Source of the DNA: Tetrahymena thermophila SB210
Lineage: Eukaryota > Ciliophora > Oligohymenophorea > Hymenostomatida > Tetrahymenidae
Assembly: GCF_000189635.1 (NCBI RefSeq)
Contig: NW_002476011.1
Location: forward strand, 62,001-126,000
DNA: 64,000 nt
Direction: 5' to 3'
Part shown: piece after piece, positions 51,124 to 61,037 of the stretch
Position numbering within the stretch: position 1 is the stretch's first letter
How the letters are laid out: every line of letters begins with the position of its first letter
Notes under the pieces: generated by a model
Databases searched by the model: none
What the model was told of the DNA's origin: nothing
Seen by the model: only the letters and a program-made list of their open reading frames with translations
Made by a program: the position numbers and the translations under genes

Positions 51124-52923
51124 TCATTTAACTTCTTATAGATTTAAGACGGAATTTGGGAAAAGATCAAGCTCTTTTAAAGTCTCAGCACAATCTCTAG
51201 GGATGTTTTTCTTTGGATAATTAGTTGATAAGGTATAATTGAAATAGTCAGAGAAATCATCAAGTATTCTATAAACATCTCTTATTAATTTGTTTGCATC
51301 GATTGTTATATAAATGACTATATTTTATCCATTTTTTGTTGTTCTAATTTTAAGCTCTGAAATATTTTCTTTTTATTCTTAAGAGATGGTTTAGTTTTGT
51401 ACAGATAAATACTCTTCAGTATGAACCTTTATCGAACCATCCTCCAATACATCATGTGCTATTTTTTTACGTTTTTTCCCTTCGTTGCCTTTTTAATTTT
51501 GTTACACTTAGACATTGCCTGTTTCTTCCAACTTTTTATTTTCTGCCTCTTCGATCTTTTACAATCCCAAGTCTTTAATTTCTTTTTTTATTTTTTGGAG
51601 TTCTAATGGTTTCTAAGCTCCATCTAGTTTTTTCTGAACTTCTGAACGTATTTCTATGATCTATCCATCCTTTATAACTTTATTTGGTAGCTTTTGCAAG
51701 AATTCATCCTTTGACATAGGTTTTAATTAATCTTCATCCATGTTATGAATGTTAGCCATTTTTTTGCCTAATTTTTCAGGATTATAATCTTCTTCAGCTT
51801 TATCTATTACTTTGAGAAGACACCCATTAGGATAGGTTTTTTTTAGTTAATAAGGGAAATATCCTTCTAAAATATCAGCAAGAATTTATTTAGACTCAGC
51901 TGAGCCGTATTTGAAGAATTTGAATCCTTTTATTGCTATGCCATCTTTGTAAAATCCAATAGGAACTGGATCCATTTTGCGTATTCTGTTGAAACCTCTT
52001 TCGTCTTTATATACTTCTTATGCATTACCTTCTTTTTCTACAATATAGTTTAATTCGTCTATCCTTCTCAAAACAACATTAAAATCTATTTCTGATGGCA
52101 AATGGTAATTATATTTAGGCTTCTTAACATCATTTAATAATTTATCTTTATCAAAATCGCCTTTCAAAACTTCATCACCATTCTCATCAAGAGTCCATTT
52201 TAATCCATAATCTGCTAAAAATTTCTCCATTGCATGAACTTTTTGTTGCAAACGTAAATTTTCTTATTTGATTTTTCTCAATTCTTCAGCAGATTTTTCA
52301 GAGTCTTTTGATTGCTTATAAATCTCTACTTCTGTTTTCAATCCCTCTATCTCCTTTGATTTCTCTTTTATTTCTTCTCTCTAATTTTTAACTAATTATT
52401 CAGCTTTTTGCAGTCTTGTAGCCATGCTTGACAATAAATCTTGATCTTATTAACTATTTAAAGAACCTCTAGAAGCTTATTACCCTAATCCTTTTTTAGG
52501 AGCTGAAGGAGGTGGAGGATTCGAACCATAAACCGGATGCAATTTCTTTTAAAATAAATTTTCAGGAGGACCTTCCATTTATAAATTTTTAATTAACCTC
52601 CTAGCTAAATCATCATCTAATTATGGGTTAGAACCACTGTTATTATTTGTACTTGTAGAAACATTTATACCACCACCTCCAACTAAATTCTTTGCAGCTT
52701 AATTTAAAATAGAAGAAGGCTTTTTCTCTAAATTATTGTTGTTATAATTTGACTAAGGTCTTGACCCATAATTTTGTTTTGGCATAATATTGGGAGTATT
52801 AGTCTCAACATTAGCTTTATTAGAAGGTTTGGGATTACTATTATTATTTTTAGAAGAAATGTGTCCTTAATCACCTTCGCTATTCCAGGTTTCTTTAATA
52901 TCAAAATCTCCTTTGTAAAACAT
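51124..52923 (-). CDS. UBXN11-like protein with SEP and UBX domains
   Basis: 599 aa, one exon, ATG 52923 to TGA 51124. The frame is open upstream without another ATG, so this start is the simplest choice. Residues 1-150 are Asn/Ser/Pro-rich, about 165-235 form a coiled coil (REEIKEKSKEIEGLKTEVE), and then comes FNVVLRRIDELNYIVEKE. A SEP domain lies at about 315-385 (GFYKDGIAIKGFKFFKYG, then ILADILEGYFPYQLKKTYP). A Lys/Glu linker follows, and a UBX-type ubiquitin fold at about 517-598 (ELKIRTTKNGQNIVIYI to LFPNSVLNL). The order coiled coil-SEP-UBX is that of UBXN11 (socius) rather than p47/UBXN2, which starts with a UBA domain. UBX proteins are adaptors of the p97/Cdc48 ATPase; a role tied to cilia or actin is only suggested by the family. 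The R-FPR loop usual for p97 binding is not obvious. Confidence 0.85.
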
Positions 52924-53872
52924 TTATGAAGCTTAAACTGCTTTATTTTTTTTAACTAAAATCTGATTACCTATGTAAAATATTAACAATACAAACAAAA
53001 AAACAAAAAATTGAAATTAATCTTTTAAATTTCTTGAAAGATTGATTAACTTTTTATAATAATCATTCAATGCAATTTATGAATGTAATGTATCAATTTT
53101 TAATTATAAAAACTTCATTTTTTGATACAAAAACAATATATTCTTGATTTTACACAGGCATTAGAATTGAATGAATATCAATATTCAATTAAATTCAAAG
53201 AGCCTATTCTCACACATAAATACATACATATATTCATACATACATACATACATATTTAATTTTCTATATGATTTCTAATTTAAATTTTATGTTAAAAAAG
53301 TTTTGATTAATTTAAAAAAAACTAAAACTTTTAAAAGATTTTATTTGATTTTTCAAATTAATTGTAATAATAATTTTTTATCCAAATTTGTTTTTATTAA
53401 TAAAATTATTCAATGTATTTTTGTAGTTAACGTATTAAACTTAAATATATTTAATAAATTTATTTTTAGAGCTAATGAAAGTAAATATGTTATTTGATTA
53501 AAATTTATAAAAAGAATTTAATAGTCAAAATATTCCTTTGATTAAATTAACTATTTAGGAAATTAATTAATTATCATAGATAGATAACAATCTACGATAT
53601 TATTTTTAATTGGCTTAAAGGTTTGGTTTGGCAAACAAAACAATGAATGAATTAATTAATTAATTAAAATTTTAATAATTGTTTAATTGAAAGAATAATA
53701 TTCATAATTAATTACAATATTATTTTAAGAAAAAAGAAACAAAACAAAAATTAATTAATTAATATTGGAAATAACAGTCACTAATTAAATAATACAAACA
53801 AAATTCATTCATTTACAAAAGAAATAAATCAATTCAAATACTTTTAATACTGTATTTCTTCATATATATATA
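52924..53872. other. Intergenic spacer between divergent genes
   Basis: About 0.95 kb between the starts of the UBXN11-like (-) and PPP4R4-like (+) genes, so it should hold two promoters. It contains a CATA microsatellite near 53212-53255 and long AT runs. No coding sequence recognised. Confidence 0.6.
53212..53255. repeat. CATA microsatellite
   Basis: Imperfect run of catacatacata units in the divergent promoter region; simple sequence repeat. Confidence 0.8.
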
Positions 53873-56800
53873 ATGGACGATTATTGGTCTAGCTCAGATG
53901 TTTATAGCTACGAAAAGGAGTACTTCTATGAGACTAAAGTATATTTTTTGTAAATAAATTCAAACGCGCTTGAAACGAAATTATATGTCCGAAGGGGTTA
54001 CATAGCCTCTATATAACTTGATTTCAAGAAGATTATAACACTATTTGAACCAGCTACTTTAATTCAAATAGCATTTATCATAACTTAATAATATTTATAT
54101 CGAAAAGAGCTAAGAAGAAATTAACAAGTACACACTTTCTGAAGATTTGAGCACCATCTAGAGGACTAAAGAAATACTTTCCTTTGGTGACCTGGTGCAG
54201 AGACTAGCTATATACAAGAGTTTACCACTTTTAATCTAGGAGTCAGGAGTTGAAGAGAAACTTATGACTATGGTTGCAGTAAATAAACAAAAAATCAAGC
54301 ACTAATAAATAGAAATACAAAACAAATTTTAATATAAAGAAATAGGTGGAGAGCCAGGAGGCATAAATTTAAGTAGAAGCAGGTCGCTCATTTCTCCGAA
54401 TGATAGAAGAAAAGGTATGAATTAACTAATTACAACTTTAATCATAAACATAAAAATGAACTATATATATTAGAATTGAATTTATCAAATAATATATCCA
54501 ACACAAAACTAATAAAGTAATCAATCAATCAATTAAATGCAAGATAGGGATTGATTATAATTGAATAATTAAAAAACATAATGTGCATATTTTTATTTTT
54601 GATAAATCTAATAAAATTTATCACTTTTTTTTAATTAATTAGTTGGGGAATATTCATAATCAATCATTAAATAGTTTGTTTTATTATTTTGTTTTAAGTT
54701 TAAATTGCAAATTTGAGTAGCAAATCAAATGAAATTTGGCTGAATTTAGAAATATAGCTGATACATAACGAATATTTTGTCTTATCTATAAATACTCTGA
54801 TTTATTTCTAATTATTTTACATAAGAGATTTTCTTTAAATAAATAAATCATCAAATATCCTAAAATTAGCATTATTTTTTTATTTATTTTTATTTTTTTT
54901 TAATTAGAAATCTGAGAGCTTCAGGCAAATTGAATTCTTGAAAGATATTCTTTAATTAACCATGAATTTGTTGCATAATTCTAACATTCAAGTTGTCGAT
55001 ACATGGATTGAGGTGTTTTAAAAACTCCTTACAGAAATACCCTTTCCTGAAATTCAGAAAGAAGTTTTGGCAGAAATTTATGATTTAAGCAGCATTTGTT
55101 CTTCTACTACTAATAAATACTCCTCTATTAGGATGATAGCTTCTTCTATCTAAGTAAAAATTTATAGATAAAAATAGATTCGCTTTAAAATAGAAAAATA
55201 TTTTGAATTGATAAAGTAATTTTTTTTTACTTATTAAACAAATAGTATCTTGGCAAAAATATATCTGATAATCTCTTGAATCTGATCAAGTTGTTCAGCC
55301 AATTCAATGACTTCCAAATAAAAAAATCCATAGTCTCTGAAATATGTCCTAAATTATTTTAGTTTCTAAAGTAATCTCAGCTCGATTACGACTGGCTTCC
55401 TTTGGTAATACTTTATTTGGTCTAAGCAATATTTTTTATTAATCGTACAAAGATAATATTTAAAAGTCATTCAGTAAATAAATTAATCTGCAAAAAATAA
55501 TAAATTTAATTTACTCATTATAATAAGCTTAAATGAAAGAGTATATAACCAAACAAATACCAAGCACACATCCATTTAAGTTATGCAATTTTTATTCTTT
55601 CATTTTTAAAAATAGATTACTGAAATCATAAAAAACAACAACGAGAATAAAGAAATTAGGTGTTATGCCATCACAACTCTGTCTGAAACCCTAATTCACT
55701 TTTCTTCTGAAACTAAACTTGAGAAAATTATCCCAGTGCTAAATTATTTGATTTCTTTTGATTCCGACATCGATATTGTTCTAACAATCTGTAAAAAATT
55801 AGGTCCATTAATTTACCATGTAAAATTTCTTTTTATTTTAAAAATTTCCAGTAATAGAAAAGAAATAACTAAACTGTTTTTGTTTTTTAAGAATCATTTC
55901 AGCATTCGCTATTTTTAAAATAGTATTTTTTACAAAAACAATTTATTTTAAATATTTAAATTAATCAAAAAATTTGAAAAAAACTCAATTAATAATTTTG
56001 GAATTGATTTAATAATAATTTTTTATGCTTTAAAAAAAGCTTGAAAATGAATTAAATCAAAGAGACTCGAATCAAGCGTTAATTAAATACATATATGACT
56101 CAGTAGAAAGTAAAAATGAAGAAATAAGAGAGAACATAGTTTTTAACTATCCTTGTATCTTATAGTTGTTTGGGAAGAAATAGAAAGATAAGCTAATTAA
56201 GTTATATATTCATGCTTTGATGAAAGATGAAGAAATTAATGTTAGAATTTAAGCTGTTAAAATTATTCCAGAAGTAGTTAAGTTCTTAGGTGCTGAGGAG
56301 TCAAAGACCTTACTCAAACAACACATAAAGCAGATGCTTGGTGAAAAAGACAATAATGAGATAAGAATTGAGTTGGCAAAAAAATTGGGCTAAGTGTTAG
56401 AGTTTCTTTTCTAATAAGAAGTATTATTACAAAAATAATTGTTGCATCAATAACACCAAATCAGCCATTCTCATAATCATAATGGAAACAGTGTGAATCA
56501 ACATCCTCAGTCAGCACCTTTGTCTACTTCAAATAATATCTAAATATTCTCACCAAACAATAACCAAAAGGGTGTTGGAGCAATCATGATCCAAGAAATT
56601 TTCACTGAAATCTTGAATTGCATAGAATAGAATACTAAATCACCTTGTTGGAGACTAGTTAAATCCTTATTAGAGATATTTTAATAAACAAATAGCACAT
56701 TTAATTTCAGTATTATTTAAGATAAGTATGCCCCAATATTATTTAAATGCATACTAGAAAGTAATTTCGAACTAAAAAAGCTAGCTGCTAAAAACTTGGT

Positions 56801-58569
56801 TCTCTTGATAGCCTAATAAAAGTAGGTGCCTTAGAGAGAATACATTTTTAGCTAAATAAACAGCAAGCTATATGCTGGAAGATCTTATTAACTGAGAATG
56901 ATTTACTTGGAGATTGTAGAAGAGTGTATCAATAAGTTCTCTAAATCATTCTTTAAACAATATAATCTTATACAAAGTCTTCAACTATATAACGACAAAG
57001 TGCCTAATGTGAGAAGAAAGTTAGCCACTTTGATATACAAGATAAGATGCAGTATTTTTAAAGAAGATGCTATTCATATAGATCAGTTTGATTCTTTAAT
57101 AATTCACTTACTTCTTGACAACAATTAAGAAACTGCTAAAATAGCACAGTAATAACACTCAAACCTCAAAGACATTGATTCCTTTTAAAGCACCTAAGAT
57201 GAGCAAGAAACTGATAAATTGGATGAAATTTAAGATTTTATTGAAGAAAATGAAGACGAAACGAGCATCAATAATCCATAAAAGAGTAATATTTTTTATT
57301 AATAAATATTTATTGAATTTATGAACTGAGCAAAATTTATAAAATCCATTTAATTTTGAATGTAATTTAAAATGTAAAGCTGAATGGAAAAATAAATGAG
57401 CTTGATTAAGTTATTTTTTTTAAATCTTAAGCTTAAAATTTATTTAAAAAAAATTAGACAATTCAAACTTTAACTTTAAAAATTCATTTATTTAAATATT
57501 TTAAAAAATAATTGATAAAATTATAAAATATATAAAAATATATATTATTATAACACAATAGATTATAGATCGTTTGACACAATTGACAAGAATCCTTATT
57601 CAATCTCTTAAATACCTTCAGGCCTGCTTTCAGGAGGCGCTATCATTAAAAAAGTAAAATTATTTATTTGTATTATTTAAAAAACCAGTTAAATAAATTA
57701 AGTAAAAATTATAATTTTCATTTAATAAAGATTAATTATTAAAAATTTAACCATTAATTTTTATTAATTAAAAGAAAAATATAAACGTTAAGAAAATCCC
57801 TTCTGTAGGAAATACAAAAAGTTTTAGTACTCCAAAAAATACTTCTTTGACTTCTATCAGCTCCAACACTACCAACAAAGGGAATATAAAAAATTCAACT
57901 ATAACTTCTTCTTTGATATTTAAATAAAATGGAGATTCAAAGAAGAATCGTAGAAATAGTTCAAATAGTAATGACACAATATCATCTTCAATCAATGAAA
58001 AGGTTCCTACTGCTCATTCATTATTAGTTTAAAAACCAAATGCGTCACTGACTTAAATATCTGGATAGTAATCTTCTGGTTCTCTCTTATTAAGAAATAA
58101 GTAAAATCTATCGCCAATCATCGCTGCTTCGTCAAATAACTAACAATAAAACTATAGTATATAATCGAAAGTGCTTTCTTAAAATACAGATTACATGAAC
58201 AGCAATATACAAAGAGATATATTTTCAGATTAAAATGAAACTTCTCGTTCAGTAAAAGAAAGAAATAGTGCAAGCTTAAATAAATATAGCTCACTAAAAC
58301 CTATTTAAAAAAATATAAATAAGATTACGCCATTCAATCCTTCTACAACTCCTCAATAAAATGCTCTTAACTAATCTTCATAAGTTTCAGTTAACATTAT
58401 AAGCAATCTCTCTATTGAAAAGAGAGCCAATTTTGAACGAAAGAGTACCTTTGAAAATAATCCAAATGTCTAAGTTATTTCAAACAACCTTTATAGAATT
58501 AAAAAGTAAACTACTTTCCAGCCTTCAAGTTTACCCCCAAAGTTTGCTCTCAAGAAAAAACCTTTATGA
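53873..58569 (+). CDS. HEAT-repeat protein phosphatase 4 regulatory subunit, PPP4R4-like
   Basis: 1,049 aa in nine exons: 53873-53938, 54006-54278, 54346-54414 (or from 54340), 54908-55153, 55246-55404, 55616-55819, 56040-57285, 57562-57653 and 57775-58569. All phases agree. The N-terminus has EEINKYTLSEDLSTIQRTKEIL, close in pattern to vertebrate PPP4R4. HEAT-type helix pairs follow (for example EEINVRIQAVKIIPEVVKFL and QLRMIYLEIVEECINKFS, then DKVPNVRRKLATLI). A His/Asn/Gln-rich loop interrupts the array around 56440-56560. The last two exons encode a Ser/Thr/Asn-rich basic tail of about 290 residues with no clear fold. Such subunits position the PP4 catalytic subunit on substrates. Reading exon 7 straight through would stop at 57329; splicing instead joins two clearly coding downstream exons. 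PPP4R1 is the nearest alternative. Confidence 0.85.
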
Positions 58570-59805
58570 AATTTAAAAAAAATGGCTTTAAAAAACAATA
58601 GTTAAAAAATTGAAAGTAGTTAGGCAGTCAATTATCATAAATTGATGAATCTGTCTAACTAAATAATATTCTCCTACCTACTATGAATAAATAATATAAC
58701 CTATAAATTATAGAACACGAAATAAAAGAAATATTACAATAAAACTTACTATTCAATTTCTAAAATTATAATAAATAACATTTTAAACTTCTTTTATTCT
58801 TTCTTATAAATAAATTACACTAAACAAAATTAAAATAAAAATAGACCTCGCTTTCATTTCTATCACTAAAACAAACAAAATTAAATATTTTCAATATCTT
58901 ATTTTAAGAAATTTGTAAATATTTTTCTGTTTTTGTATAGGTTTTTATTTTACTTCTTCAATTACCAACAAAGCTTTTTTTATTATTAAAATTGTATCAT
59001 AACTTTTGTAAATAAATAAATATATTTATTTCTTTATTGATCTAATTATTTGTACAATTTTAAGCATTATTCTAACAAAATTAATTAATAAATAAATAAA
59101 GTAAATTTATTTCTACTTTTACATTACTCTGAAATAATTTGTTTTTTATCTACTTGTTCGTTTTCAATAAGAAAATTTATTTCCAAACAAATTCTAAATA
59201 TAAAAAATGAATAAATTAGATTTATTTTTTAATTAAAATTCTTTCTTTTTTAATTTTGAGCACAAAATTATTGTGAGCTGTAAGAAATCTGAAAAATCTA
59301 GACGAGTTAGTTACCTTTTAATATTTAAAACAAAAATTAATTTAATTTGTTAGATTTAAATTAAATTAAAGAAATATGTTTTATTAAAATTATGAGTTAC
59401 AAAGATATTTTTTTTTAAATTTATTAATTTATTCACTCATTGATTTATTAAGTTTTTGATGTGAAAAATAATAAATAAATAAAATAAAAATATGTAATTA
59501 ATTAATTAAGGTTGATTAAAAAATAAATTTATAATAGATATTAATTATAACACATAAGTTTATTTATTTATACAATTAAATTATTATGGTTAGTTAATAT
59601 AGTTATTTATTTTTTGCTATATTGATGGATTGAGTGATTGATTAATTCATATCTTGAATATAGTAAAACAATTAATTATTTAGTCTGATTAAATTTATAT
59701 AGTATTTAAATTATATATGATATCTTAAATAATAAATCATCTTCATTATCAAAATTTCAAATTTTGTTTGTATGCTAAGTAAGTAACTTCAAAATATTTC
59801 TTTTT
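58570..59805. other. Intergenic spacer between convergent genes
   Basis: About 1.2 kb between the stops of the PPP4R4-like gene (+) and PDCD5 (-). Strongly AT-rich with many TTAA/ATTA repeats. No gene or RNA recognised. Confidence 0.6.
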
Positions 59806-60524
59806 TCACCAGTCTTCGTCATCAAGAGTTCTTCTCTTGAACTATTTAATAAAAAAATAAATAATTATTTAATATTTAGCTAGAGTTAAGATATTTGTGA
59901 AAATATTTCAAATTCTATTTCTTACAGAAACCTTAGTTTCTTGAGCTTAAGTAGTTGAGGTTTCAACCATCTTCAAGAATTCAGCTTCTGAGATTTTATT
60001 TGTAATTCTACCCATTTTAGCACCCTATAATTTTAATAATTAAAGTTAAAATTGTCAATCATTTTATTTTTAATAAAGTTAATTTCCTACTTGTAACAAT
60101 GTAGCAATAATTTATTATGCCTTTTCTGGTTTGACAAGCTTGATGTTATTGACTAAGTTATTAAGAATAAATTATATTATGCCCTGCTTAAGAGTTAATC
60201 GAATAATTTGAGTTACGTCTAGATCTGGCTTCGTCAGAGAGAATAGCCTTCAATACACTTTCAACCATTTCTTCTTATTATCTAATAAATAAATTAAATA
60301 GTTAATTTGGTTGATAAATGAATGAATGCAATTGATTGAATTATAATGAAGTGTTTCTGTTTTAAAATATTACTATCTTTGTTCTTCTTGCTATTAAAGC
60401 TTTTGAAGAGTAGCCTAGTCCTATTAAATTTATTTAAAATAAAGGTCTTAGTTTTTTATTTTAAATCTATTTCAATTTAAACAAAAGTTTTTTTGAATAG
60501 TTTATTTACCATTTGTTGAGCCAT
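59806..60524 (-). CDS. PDCD5: PDCD5 family protein
   Basis: 107 aa from six small exons: 60524-60510 (15 bp, MAQQM), 60420-60374, 60281-60217, 60152-60091, 60024-59926 and 59841-59806. Phases agree and the sum is exactly 108 codons. Family marks are in order: a Gln/Glu-rich helix (LQQQEEQRQQQEEMVESVL), DEARSRLNNIKLVKPEKAQQ, GRITNKISEAEFLKMVE, and the ending FKRRTLDDEDW before TGA. PDCD5 is a small helical protein conserved from archaea to mammals that can bind nucleic acid and the TRiC/CCT chaperonin; its ciliate role is not known to me. Full length compared with the ~110-125 residues usual for the family. A shorter donor for exon 5 (ending after ETK) is also in phase, but the GTAAG donor used here keeps the Val-Ser before FKRR. 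Confidence 0.93.
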
Positions 60525-61037
60525 TTTTCTAAATTTTTTTTTTTTTATTACTATTTGTGAAATTCAGCAATTTTTAATTTTTTTAATTATTTTTCAATTT
60601 TTTTAGATTCGCAATTTAAAATTAATATATAAATTAAATTAGTAGGTATGTATTAATGAATGAATGAATGAATGAATGTATCTTAGCATCCCAAATTTCA
60701 TTGGATTTAAAATCTATTAGAATAGATATAGAAAAAAAGTAAATTTTTAGAAAAGTCAAATTTTCTTAAAAGATTATTTCAAGCAAGCACAAAGCACTAC
60801 ACAAATCTTAACAAAAATATTCTGGGACAAAGCACATATTTTAAAAACACCAATTATAGAGCTAGATATTTTATTTTGAATATATTTCTAATTTATAGAT
60901 ACAAATAAATATAAAAAACAGTAATAAATTATTAAATAAACAAATAAATTTTTATGATTTTTTGCAAATTTCTATTATTAAACACAGTAAATTATTTTTC
61001 ATTTCGAAAAATTTGTTTTTCTGTTATGTTAAATGAG
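60525..61037. other. Intergenic spacer with a GAAT microsatellite
   Basis: About 0.5 kb between the PDCD5 start and the GPI1 stop, both on the minus strand. Contains a GAAT run at about 60655-60678. It should hold the PDCD5 promoter and the GPI1 3' end; nothing else seen. Confidence 0.6.

Noticed and set aside
52517-52527. tRNA B-box-like ggattcgaacc (GGTTCGAATCC on the minus strand)
   Set aside because: It lies in the UBXN11-like coding frame; no acceptor stem, anticodon arm or D-arm can be built around it.
53873-54172. Unspliced reading of the first part of the PPP4R4-like gene (continuing past GTATATTTT)
   Set aside because: That frame stops at a TGA near 54170. Splicing 53938 to 54006 restores the frame carrying the PPP4R4-like EEINKYTLSEDL segment.
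57286-57329. Stop of the PPP4R4-like gene at 57329
   Set aside because: A good GT donor lies at 57286, and two downstream exons with coding composition join it in phase.
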